Source: an uncultured Phocaeicola sp. (GTDB lineage: Bacteria; Bacteroidota; Bacteroidia; Bacteroidales; Bacteroidaceae). From it: a stretch of 64,000 bases of DNA. Shown here piece by piece: positions 55,001 through 61,251 of the stretch. The DNA lies in the NCBI GenBank assembly GCA_948566455.1, contig CAOYQO010000003.1, forward strand, positions 1-64,000, given 5' to 3'. Under the pieces are notes generated by a model. That model did no database searches and was not told the DNA's origin. It saw only the letters and a list, made by a program, of their open reading frames with translations. The translations under genes and the position numbers were made by a program. Within the stretch, counting starts at the first letter, position 1, and each line of letters begins with the position of its first letter.

Positions 55001-55560
55001 ATATAAGTAATCTGTAAAACGGCATCTTTGGGAGTATCCAGAACGAACCGCCCGTCTATATCTGTGATTGTACCAGTTGACTGGCCTTTTACGATGACAT
55101 TGGCACCGATTATCGGTTCGCCATTCGCATCTTTCACAATACCTGTCACCTTATTTTGTTCTTGCTGTATTCCTTGCACAATCTCAGTAGAAAGAATGAT
55201 TTTCTTTTCAAGCACTGAATACTTCACATTCGTCCCTGCGAAAATCTGATCCAATATCTTGAAGATATTATTGTTGTTTGCCGAAACTGATACAATACGT
55301 TTCAGATCTACGTGTTTATTGTTGAAGAAGAAATCAAACCCCGATTCTTTTTTCAGCTTTTCCAACACAGTGCCAACTGTTTCATTACGCACTTCAAGAC
55401 TGATCATGGTCTTTTGCGCATACGACTCTGCCGCATAAGTCATACTTAGCGAACAGATTAAAAAGAGTACACTCAGTTTCATAGGTAATGGAGTTTTATT
55501 TAAGATTAACCTACACGACTTTATCATCCATAATAATTGGACGCTAAAATAAATTTTCAT
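52096..55560 (-). CDS. SusC-family TonB-dependent transporter with STN signalling domain
   Basis: About 1154 aa from MKIYFSVQLLW. After the long signal region (ending near TYAAESYAQ) comes an STN domain (ISLEVRNETVGTVLEKLKKE) that can contact FecR. A carboxypeptidase-like domain (VTGIVKDANGEPIIGANV), TonB box region LDEVVVVGYG, plug (LVLVDNVEMD, LKDAASSAIYGARAAFGVI) and the 22-strand barrel ending QFSFGINLSL follow. STN plus the nearby FecR and ECF sigma genes indicates trans-envelope signalling on substrate binding. The carboxypeptidase-like segment is nearly the same as that of the SusC at 62350. A still longer frame (to 55620) is possible but adds residues ahead of the usual start. Confidence 0.93.
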   Translation of the reverse strand: MKIYFSVQLLWMIKSCRLILNKTPLPMKLSVLFLICSLSMTYAAESYAQKTMISLEVRNETVGTVLEKLKKESGFDFFFNNKHVDLKRIVSVSANNNNIFKILDQIFAGTNVKYSVLEKKIILSTEIVQGIQQEQNKVTGIVKDANGEPIIGANVIVKGQSTGTITDIDGRFVLDTPKDAVLQITYIGYVSQEVKVSGKKEFNVVLKEDTETLDEVVVVGYGVQKKANLTGAVSSVKMDEILGDRPVTSVSNVLMGAMPGLQVTGTSGQPGAEMSFNIRGVNSINEGAPLVLVDNVEMDINMLDPNDIESISVLKDAASSAIYGARAAFGVILVTTKKGMKDTRFSINYSNNFSFSKPSNLPHKATPLQTVQAYKDMGTVSYQTGQNVDTWLELLKEYNTNSSNYPDGYAVVDGLRYSLQETDLLNDMMETGFQQTHNISVGGGNKSISYRMSAGMVNQNGILVTDKDSYKRYNISSYIRSDIHSWITPELDIKYANSHSELPYTSASYGIWGAAVAFPSYFPLGNMELDGEILPINTPHNFINLSAPKENDRNDLRIFGKLTITPFKDLKIIGEYTFNRKTREITTFDKKFAYAHGANFRKEQSVSNSKYEIENRATNYNAFNVYANYNKTLGQHDIGIMAGFNQESNSYKMMKASRTDMINEDLPSLSQATGDYKNSDEFEEYHVRGLFYRINYSYAGKYLLETNGRYDGSSKFPKENRFGFFPSVSVGWRVSEEQFMEWSKVFLSNLKLRGSYGNIGNQSIEPYAFIPGMDSPLANWVVNGQATTTLAPPALVSNSFTWEKVSTLDFGFDLGLFNNRLNVVFDWYQRDTKGMLAPGMELPGVLGAKAPLQNSADLRAKGWEISLDWNDRIGNVQYYLGFNLYDSRTKITKYDNEVGLLGKDSDDNLIYRKGMELGEIWGYTTDRLYTTEDFDSQGKLKNNIPKVEGYNPKPGDILYVDFDGNGIINNGKNTSNEPGDTRIIGNDTRRYQYGIRGGTTWKGISLSFILQGVGKRDLWLMNELFYPHYDAYSTLFDSQLNYWTPEHTNSYFPRLYEKAEGNTKANQKPQTRFLQNGAYLSIRNISLSYTFPIKLIKPLGITNLSVFFSGENLFTFDHLPKGIDAERVVTDNLGQRGFTYPYMRQFSFGINLSL

Positions 55561-55735
55561 AATTTTGTAATTGAGATAAAGTGAATAAAATGTTGTCTTT
55601 GCTTGTCGCCAAACAAGCATGGAAAGATGATTTTTTCATACGGGGTGATACGCCAATATCCTCCCGTATGTTTTTGTTTAGGGAGCCTGTTGTCTGTTCA
55701 TTTTTCTAGTATTTAAATTAAGGGTTAAACGTATA
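55561..55735 (-). promoter_or_regulatory. FecR-susC spacer with hairpin
   Basis: This 175-bp spacer has no exact TAnnTTTG box, in line with an ECF-dependent promoter for susC. A hairpin CATACGGG/CCCGTATG (55637-55670) is flanked by T-runs on the plus strand only, so it is not a minus-strand terminator. The ECF promoter motif itself could not be identified. Confidence 0.4.
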
Positions 55736-56749
55736 TTAGTACACTTCTATTTTCAGCTTTTCCGTCTTTATATCTGCACTGTCAATGTAACGCCAGCGTA
55801 TGTGGGAAGAAATCCGGAAATATTCCATAATACGCTCCAGACGCTGATGGGTAAATGTTCCTGTGAACGAACAGCCTTTCAGCCCCTTGTTGGACAATAC
55901 GAATTCCACATTGAACCGCTTTCCAAGCATGTGCAGCACTTCATCCAGCGGAGTGTCATTAAAGATAAGCTTGCCGTCTTTCCATGAAATCTCCGATTCG
56001 CCCGAGGTAGCGTAGCACTTGATATCTCCGGTTTGTGGGGAATAAACCAGCTTCTGTCTGGGGGAGAGCATACTCTTTTGAAATTTTCCTTTGCTATTCT
56101 TATAAATAAACCCTACGCTGCCTTCGATAAGCGTGGTGGAAATGGGAGTTTCATTACCGTATGCTTCCACATTAAAACTTGTTCCGTACACTTCCACCTG
56201 CGAATGGTGAGGGGTGGAAACGATGAATCGTTTCCGGGGGTGTTGGGTCACATCGAAATAAGCTTCACCGTTTAATTCCACTTGGCGTACATCGCCGGCG
56301 AAAAAGGTGGGATAGCGGAGGGAGGATTCCGAATTGAGGTGAACTACCGTGCTGTCCGGTAACAGGACGGAGGTAGTCATGCCTGCATTGGTTTTTATTT
56401 CCACCATTTGAGCGGTGATTACCGGCTGCTGTCTGTCCGGATACAGAGCCAATACACCTATCAGGAGGGGAACGGACAGGATGGCCGCAATGCGTTGTGT
56501 CCATCCCCACCAGGACAGGTTTCTAACTTTTGTTCTGCTTTTTACCTTGTCTAATGCCTTTTCCGTATCTATCTTCTTTGTGATGTGCTGTGTGTCTACA
56601 GCCAGATAGAGCGTATTCAGCTGCTTGGCTATACGCAAATGCTCCTCATCGGCATTCAGCCAGGCTTCTATCTGTTCGTTCTCCGGCGGAGTGGTGTTTC
56701 CTTCGAAATACTTGGTCAACAAAGTTTCTATATCGGTATGGTTTTCCAT
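55736..56749 (-). CDS. FecR-type anti-sigma factor
   Basis: The 337-aa inner-membrane protein has an N-terminal cytoplasmic anti-sigma region (TLLTKYFEGNTTPPENEQIE), a TM helix near 88-105 (RIAAILSVPLLIGVLALYP), the periplasmic FecR domain (TSVLLPDSTVVHLNSESSLR, GEAYFDVTQHPRKRFIV, VYGTSFNVEAYG), and a C-terminal STN-contacting part (FNDTPLDEVLHMLGKRFNVEF). It should hold the divergently encoded ECF sigma until the STN-SusC signals substrate. It is divergent from its sigma gene instead of following it. Confidence 0.92.
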   Translation of the reverse strand: MENHTDIETLLTKYFEGNTTPPENEQIEAWLNADEEHLRIAKQLNTLYLAVDTQHITKKIDTEKALDKVKSRTKVRNLSWWGWTQRIAAILSVPLLIGVLALYPDRQQPVITAQMVEIKTNAGMTTSVLLPDSTVVHLNSESSLRYPTFFAGDVRQVELNGEAYFDVTQHPRKRFIVSTPHHSQVEVYGTSFNVEAYGNETPISTTLIEGSVGFIYKNSKGKFQKSMLSPRQKLVYSPQTGDIKCYATSGESEISWKDGKLIFNDTPLDEVLHMLGKRFNVEFVLSNKGLKGCSFTGTFTHQRLERIMEYFRISSHIRWRYIDSADIKTEKLKIEVY

Positions 56750-56820
56750 GAATTATACTTTAATTTTTTCCTTTATATTATTAAGACAAGCGAGAATGAA
56801 AGGTATCTAAACGAAAAATG

Positions 56821-56838
56821 CTTTTTTTTAAAAAAAAG
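56821..56838. repeat. 18-bp A/T palindrome between fecR and ECF sigma genes
   Basis: C, eight T, eight A, G form a perfect palindrome 20 bp upstream of the sigma gene's -7 box. It may act as a bent-DNA or UP-like element, or simply be low-complexity sequence. Confidence 0.5.
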
Positions 56839-56858
56839 TTTTTTCCGATAAAAACAAC

Positions 56859-56866
56859 TATCTTTG
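56859..56866 (+). promoter_or_regulatory. -7 box of the ECF sigma gene
   Basis: TATCTTTG is an exact match, 26 bp before the chosen ATG at 56893. The -33 region is T-rich without a clear TTG. It lies inside the longer open frame that begins at 56818 and so rules that start out. Confidence 0.55.
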
Positions 56867-56892
56867 TGCACAAGGAAAACAGTTATTATACT

Positions 56893-57459
56893 ATGAATCA
56901 TACCGTGGAAGACTTGTCTTTGTTTAATGCTCTCCGACAGGGGGATGGTAATTCTTTTGACCATTTATTCAGAAGGTACTATCCTATGCTGTGTGCCTAT
57001 GCTCACCGGTTGGTGTCGCTGGAAGATGCCGAAGAGATTGTTCAGGAGGTGATGTTATGGCTGTGGGAGAATCGTGGGGATTTGATAATCGAGTCTTCAT
57101 TGAATCAGTATTTGTTCAAAATGACTTATCGGAGGGTCTTGAACCACTTGACGCGGGAACAGGTGAAAACCAAGGCGGAAGCTGCCTTTTATGAGCGGAC
57201 ACAGGCGGCATTGTGTGAAGTGGACTATGGTCGTTTTGAGGAATTGGACCGGAAAATAAAGGAGGCGATGGTTGCTCTTCCCGACAGTTATCGGGAAGCC
57301 TTTGTGATGCATCGCTTTAAGGAACTGAGTTATAAAGAAATTGCTGAAGTGTTGGATGTGTCACCACAGACGGTGGCTTACCGCATCCAGCAGGCATTGA
57401 AGCTGCTTCGTGTTTCCTTAAAGGATTACTTGCCCATGCTGGTATGGCTGGTGGGCTGA
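56893..57459 (+). CDS. ECF sigma-70 factor (SusCD-associated)
   Basis: The 188-aa protein has sigma region 2 (FDHLFRRYYPMLCAYAHRLV, EEIVQEVMLWLWENR) and region 4 (LPDSYREAFVMHRFKELSYK, EIAEVLDVSPQTVAYRIQQA). The start MNHTVEDLSLF is chosen because the promoter lies within the upstream extension. It should transcribe the fecR-susC-susD-sulfatase genes once released by FecR. The gene is convergent with the HU-like gene downstream. Confidence 0.93.
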   Translation: MNHTVEDLSLFNALRQGDGNSFDHLFRRYYPMLCAYAHRLVSLEDAEEIVQEVMLWLWENRGDLIIESSLNQYLFKMTYRRVLNHLTREQVKTKAEAAFYERTQAALCEVDYGRFEELDRKIKEAMVALPDSYREAFVMHRFKELSYKEIAEVLDVSPQTVAYRIQQALKLLRVSLKDYLPMLVWLVG

Positions 57460-57497
57460 AAAGTACCTCTCCCTGAGTTTCCCTTGTTTTTTCCTTC

Positions 57498-57554
57498 AAA
57501 TCCTTCAGCCCCTTCGCAAACGCCCGTCAATAAAGAAAAGCGGCTGAAGGATTT
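57498..57554. terminator. Hairpin between convergent ECF sigma and HU-like genes
   Basis: AAATCCTTCAGCC (57498-57510) pairs perfectly with GGCTGAAGGATTT (57542-57554). A third TCCTTCAGCC follows at 57566-57575. It lies between two convergent genes, so a shared terminator is likely. The same decamer recurs at 60078 in the terminator of the VirE-like gene. Confidence 0.6.
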
Positions 57555-57651
57555 CCTCCCGGAATTCCTTCAGCCTAGTGTAGAAGTTTCAGCTCTTTAT
57601 GGTTTGAGCTTCGTTTGTAGAAGTTTTCTATTATATTGTTTCGTTGTATAT

Positions 57652-58332
57652 TTACTTTATTGTCAGGTCCGTGTCGTTTGTTGCCGATACGTTTTCCGTT
57701 TCGTTCTCCGGTTCGGGCAATTTCTCTTTTCCGTAGAATCCCGGCATCGGTTCATAGATGGGGTTGCGCGGAATGGAGATATTGCGCAGTTTTTTATCTT
57801 TCGCCAACTGAGCGATATAACGTCCCGCGGTAGCTCGTGTCAGTCCGCATAACGATTCAAACTTCCGGCGTGTCAGCACGCTGTTTGTCAAGAAGTATTC
57901 CGTCAGTGCTTCGTCTATACTCTCTTTGGTTACCGGCATGGAGTGCGGCTTGTATTTCGAACGCTCGGTCTTGACGTCGCTCAACTGATGCTTCAGGTAT
58001 TTGTCCGCACGGAATGTCACCGATTTGAATTTCACCTTGTTGGCACGTGTGGAGCTTGGTGTCCGTGTCTCGGGGCAGGTAAGCGATATATGGAAATATC
58101 CTATCCCTTCGATATGTACCCGGGCACCGTCCTTCAAGTAGTAGGCCAGTTTCTCGCTGAGCGAGATAATGGTTGCCTTGATGTCCGCCACGGTGAGCGA
58201 GGAGCCGTACTGTATTTCCCGTGCCAGATAGTCGGTGTTGATGCGCTGCCAGTTTACTACACGGGCGTGATAGCGCTTCTTGCGCGTACCTATCGTATTG
58301 GGTGATTCATAAAATTCAAATTTGATAGCCAT
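57652..58332 (-). CDS. HU/IHF-like DNA-binding protein with C-terminal winged helix (HU-HIG type)
   Basis: In this 226-aa protein residues 1-125 match the Bacteroidetes HU-like domain (MAIKFEFYESPNTIGTRKKR, LTVADIKATIISLSEKLAYY, VHIEGIGYFHISLTCPETR). Residues about 135-190 form a winged helix-turn-helix (TEYFLTNSVLTRRKFESLCG, TRATAGRYIAQLAKDKKL). The tail is acidic and probably disordered. This matches the HU-HIG architecture (HU fused to wHTH, Ig or Gly-rich parts). It probably binds and bends DNA, perhaps at the palindrome array in its own leader. It is divergent from the VirE-like gene. Its role is unproven. Confidence 0.8.
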   Translation of the reverse strand: MAIKFEFYESPNTIGTRKKRYHARVVNWQRINTDYLAREIQYGSSLTVADIKATIISLSEKLAYYLKDGARVHIEGIGYFHISLTCPETRTPSSTRANKVKFKSVTFRADKYLKHQLSDVKTERSKYKPHSMPVTKESIDEALTEYFLTNSVLTRRKFESLCGLTRATAGRYIAQLAKDKKLRNISIPRNPIYEPMPGFYGKEKLPEPENETENVSATNDTDLTIK

Positions 58333-58399
58333 TCGCTTATTTGTTTTTATCCGGTTGTTTATGCTTTCTTGTACGGAAGAGTTTGCTGCAACTTCCTTT

Positions 58400-58503
58400 C
58401 AAGTTAATCGTTTCACTTTAGTGATGAAATCATATCACTCTAGTGATGAAGTTGTATCACTTAGGTGATGAAATTTCATCATTCTAGTGAAACGATTAAC
58501 TTG
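58400..58503. repeat. Four 22-bp tandem repeats, each with a 12-bp palindrome
   Basis: Palindromes TCACTTTAGTGA (58413), TCACTCTAGTGA (58435), TCACTTAGGTGA (58457) and TCATTCTAGTGA (58479) are spaced at exactly 22 bp. Units share TATCACTNTAGTGATGAAAT, and the last is most diverged. The array is enclosed by 31-nt inverted arms (58400-58430 and 58473-58503) with three mismatches. It lies between the divergent HU-like and VirE-like genes and falls within the likely 5' leader of the HU-like mRNA. It looks like an operator or iteron array. Confidence 0.9.
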
Positions 58504-58509
58504 ACGGTG

Positions 58510-58517
58510 CAAAAGTA
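58510..58517 (-). promoter_or_regulatory. -7 box of the HU-like gene
   Basis: This reads TACTTTTG on the minus strand, directly beside the repeat array. Transcription would begin near 58503 and give a ~170-nt leader that contains all four repeats. The -33 region is weak. Confidence 0.5.
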
Positions 58518-58596
58518 TGAAATAGTCTTGATAAAAACGAATAATTTCCCAGTTATTTTCGCTTAGTCACTTTTTTGCGGTAGTGTGGGGTAAATG

Positions 58597-58628
58597 CTTG
58601 TAAAAGGGTGTTTTGAGTGTTATCTTTG
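58597..58628 (+). promoter_or_regulatory. Promoter of the VirE-like gene
   Basis: CTTG (58597-58600), a 20-nt spacer and TATCTTTG (58621-58628) make a near-ideal Bacteroidetes sigma-70 promoter, 32 bp before the ATG at 58661. Confidence 0.7.
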
Positions 58629-58660
58629 TGATATTACACAACCCCAAATAATGAAAAAGG

Positions 58661-60058
58661 ATGAAAAAATTAGTGGAAAAATTACTGAGTTGGTGCAAAA
58701 AGAGTATGAAAATGAGGAGATGCGTGGGAAAAAGCACGGCTCCGGTTACCGGGCAGTCGGTGGGGCAAACCGGAAATGCGGAAGGGGTGTTGCCTTCAAC
58801 GGCTACGGAAACGGTGGATGAAATTGTTCTCCCAGCGGCTGTCGAAACAGCTGGCATGGCAGAAACTATCGATGAAAAGGCGACTTTTGGCAAATCGGGG
58901 CGCAAGAAACCGGAGAATATGCTGGAGGCCTTGCAGTGCTTTTTGACTGCACGGTATAATTTCCGTTATAACCTTCTCACCGAACAGACGGAGTATCGTG
59001 GGAAAGAGATGCCGGATGAAGAGTATGGTATAGTGGCTCAACGCGATTTGAATACATTCTGTCTGGAGGCGCGTTCCGGTGGCATCAACTGCTGGGATAA
59101 GGATGTGAGCCGTCTGCTCCATTCCAGAAAGGTGGAAAACTATCATCCTTTTCTACATTATATGAGCCACTTGCCTCAGTGGGACGGAGTGGATCGTGTA
59201 ACTCCGCTGGCCGTGCGTATATCGCGTAAGCCGATGTGGGTGAAAGGGTTTCACCGTTGGATGCTGGGTGTTGCCGCCCAATGGCTGGGGCAGGCGCAGG
59301 ATTGCGCCAATGCGGTGGCGCCTATGTTGGTGAGCCGTGAGCATGGGAAGCGCAAGTCTTCTTTTTGCAAGATTTTGATGCCTAAGGAACTTACACCTTA
59401 TTATATAGACAAGTTCGACCTGACGAGCGAGAGTGGATGTGAACAGAAACTTTCGCTTTTCGGATTGATCAATATGGATGAGTTCGACAAGTACCGTGCC
59501 GGACAGATGCCTGCCTTAAAGAATCTGATGCAGATGACCACACTGACTTTCCGCAGGGCACATCGTCCGGCATTCAGTCATCTGCCTCGTATCGCCTCTT
59601 TCATCGGTACGTCCAATATGACGGATCTGCTGACTGATCCCACAGGAAGCCGCCGTTTCCTCTGTGCGGAAGTGGATGATAAGATTGACTGCACACCGCC
59701 CGATCATGCGCAGCTGTTCGCCCAGCTGAAAGCGGAGCTGTCCGGAGGAGAGCGTTACTGGTTCTCGGAAGAGGAAGAAAAGGAGATACAGCACAGCAAC
59801 CGGAATTTTTATAAAATGCCTGCCGAACAGGAATTGTTTTTGCGTTGTTTCCGGATGCCGCAGGAAGGGGAGTTGTCCAAGCCCTATACCACGACGGATT
59901 TGTTCAATTATTTGCAGAAACATTATCCGGCGGCCATGCGTGGGGTGACTCCGAACCGGTTGGGCAGGATGATGGTTGCATTGGGGATACAGCGTGTTCA
60001 TACCGAGTATGGCAATGTGTACCGGCTGGTGAAGCTGAAGGATTCTTCCGCGGCCTGA
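58661..60058 (+). CDS. VirE/DUF3874 primase-helicase-like protein
   Basis: The 465-aa protein starts with a poorly conserved, low-complexity N-terminus (1-75). A VirE-type P-loop ATPase core follows: YHPFLHYMSHLPQWDGVDRV, a Walker A-like SREHGKRKSSFCKI, Walker B-like LINMDEFDKY, and FIGTSNMTDLLTDPTGSRRF. A DUF3874 C-terminal domain (YTTTDLFNYLQKHYPAAMRG) ends it. VirE-domain proteins are related to phage/plasmid primase-helicases. The Walker A lacks the usual GxGKS spacing (H-G-K-R-K-S-S). An alternative ATG at 58651 in another frame encodes a short helical peptide, so the exact N-terminus is unsure. The base composition is visibly more G+C-rich than the susC genes around it. Role unknown; a mobile-element or conflict function is possible. 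Confidence 0.8.
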   Translation: MKKLVEKLLSWCKKSMKMRRCVGKSTAPVTGQSVGQTGNAEGVLPSTATETVDEIVLPAAVETAGMAETIDEKATFGKSGRKKPENMLEALQCFLTARYNFRYNLLTEQTEYRGKEMPDEEYGIVAQRDLNTFCLEARSGGINCWDKDVSRLLHSRKVENYHPFLHYMSHLPQWDGVDRVTPLAVRISRKPMWVKGFHRWMLGVAAQWLGQAQDCANAVAPMLVSREHGKRKSSFCKILMPKELTPYYIDKFDLTSESGCEQKLSLFGLINMDEFDKYRAGQMPALKNLMQMTTLTFRRAHRPAFSHLPRIASFIGTSNMTDLLTDPTGSRRFLCAEVDDKIDCTPPDHAQLFAQLKAELSGGERYWFSEEEEKEIQHSNRNFYKMPAEQELFLRCFRMPQEGELSKPYTTTDLFNYLQKHYPAAMRGVTPNRLGRMMVALGIQRVHTEYGNVYRLVKLKDSSAA

Positions 60059-60078
60059 TACTTTTTCCCGGTGTGATC

Positions 60079-60140
60079 CTTCAGCCGGAACGCCCTTCTG
60101 CAAAGAGTTTGCGGGAGGGCTGAAGCTTTTGAAGGATTTT
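60079..60140 (+). terminator. Terminator of the VirE-like gene
   Basis: A compound hairpin has outer CTTCAGCC/GGCTGAAG and inner GCCCT/AGGGC with GCAAA/TTTGC stems. It is followed by GCTTTTGAAGGATTTTTC. It starts 21 bp after the stop codon and shares TCCTTCAGCC with the hairpin on the far side of the HU-like gene. Confidence 0.65.
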
Positions 60141-60168
60141 TCAGGGGGAATCGTATAAGGAGAAATAA

Positions 60169-60451
60169 ATGAAAAAGATTGCTTGGCGATTTGTTTGTTC
60201 GACTTTTTTAGTGGTGGTGTTTTTATCTATAAAAACATGGAAGTGACAGTTTACATATTTATTACATTGTTTCTTCTTGGGATTGTCCGGAAACGAGATA
60301 CTCCAAGTTTCATGCTGCTCCGGGAGATACTTTGCAGTTGAAAGTTTCCTTCCGGTCGGACAGCATAGGGGTGTTTGTCCGTGAATTTCATATCTATGGC
60401 AACTTTCCCTTTTTGCCACTTGGTCTGACGGTGGAGGGCGATTGCATATAA
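60169..60451 (+). pseudogene. Frameshifted small exported DUF1573-like protein
   Basis: MKKIAWRFVCSTFLVVVFLS starts a signal-like segment that stops after 25 codons. In the +1 frame, right after an A5 run (about 60224-60230), a continuous reading follows with SLHIYYIVSSWDCPETRYSK, HAAPGDTLQLKVSFRSDSIG and REFHIYGNFPFLPLGLTVEG, and stops at 60451. The second part has the PG-D-x-L-x-L-x-V and late beta-strand pattern of DUF1573 (Ig-like, periplasmic). Deleting one A restores a single frame of about 93 codons. No function is known for the family. The one usual conserved Cys is kept (WDCPE). Confidence 0.65.
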
Positions 60452-60493
60452 GGCAAGCTCATAGCATATAAGGGAAAGAATTAACAGGATAAT

Positions 60494-60526
60494 TTTGTTT
60501 TTATCGAAGGTTTATTGCTAACTTTG
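60494..60526 (+). promoter_or_regulatory. Promoter of the second ECF sigma gene
   Basis: TTTG (60494-60497), a 21-nt spacer and TAACTTTG (60519-60526) match the consensus. It lies 19 bp before the ATG at 60546. Confidence 0.65.
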
Positions 60527-60545
60527 CTCTACCATCGTAATATGG

Positions 60546-61133
60546 ATGAAAAGCACAACCGATATACAAATGAGCAAAATGCCTGGAAATTCTTTTAATG
60601 ATATCTATACCTCTTATTATAAGAAGTCTTTTTTCTTTGCCAAATCATACGTTCATAATGATTTGGCGGCAGAAGATATTGCCTCCGAGGCATTAATAAA
60701 GTTGTGGGAAAAGTTGAAGGCCGAGCCTGTTGAAGAGAAATATATCTTACCATTGTTACTGACAATTTTGAAGAACAAGGCTTTGGACTATCTAAAGCAC
60801 GAGGAGGTAAAACGCAGTGCTTTTGAAGTGATGGCCGACTGGCAACAACAGGAATTGTCTATCCGTATGTCTGCCTTGGAAGCGTGCAATCCTGATGAGA
60901 TTTTTTCGGAAGAAGTGGAAAAAATCATCAGTGCTACTTTAAGTACCTTGTCGGAACAGACGCGACGGGCATTTATTTTGAGCCGTTTTGAAAATAAACC
61001 CAATAAAGAGATTGCCGAAGAGATGGAAATCTCTATAAAGGGGGTGGAATATCATATATCAAAAGCATTGAAAGTACTGCGGGTGACTTTAAAAGATTAT
61101 CTTCCTTTATTTTATTTCTTCTTTTATTATTAA
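60546..61133 (+). CDS. ECF sigma-70 factor (second, SusC-associated)
   Basis: The 195-aa protein has region 2 (FNDIYTSYYKKSFFFAKSYV, AEDIASEALIKLWEKL) and region 4 (LSEQTRRAFILSRFENKPNK, EIAEEMEISIKGVEYHISKA). Met1, or Met9 (60570), may be the start. It precedes fecR and susC in the canonical order and direction, unlike the divergent pair at 55736-57459. It probably controls the downstream susC locus. Confidence 0.92.
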   Translation: MKSTTDIQMSKMPGNSFNDIYTSYYKKSFFFAKSYVHNDLAAEDIASEALIKLWEKLKAEPVEEKYILPLLLTILKNKALDYLKHEEVKRSAFEVMADWQQQELSIRMSALEACNPDEIFSEEVEKIISATLSTLSEQTRRAFILSRFENKPNKEIAEEMEISIKGVEYHISKALKVLRVTLKDYLPLFYFFFYY

Positions 61134-61251
61134 GCCTGACCGGATGGGGATACGGATGTTTTTGAGGACAGAAATGATTTTTTTATATTTTTCTTCATTT
61201 TCTTTTAGGGTAGTTTCTTCTTGAGTCGTTTCTAATAAAACAGCATAGAAT

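Noticed and set aside
55637..55670. Terminator of the fecR transcript
   Set aside because: T-runs follow the hairpin only on the plus strand, and the transcript is on the minus strand.
58411..58498. Possible CRISPR array
   Set aside because: The 22-bp units are contiguous with no variable spacers, and no cas genes are in the window.
60141..60419. Minus-strand 92-codon open frame
   Set aside because: It is antisense to the better-supported DUF1573-like reading and has no signal or motif.
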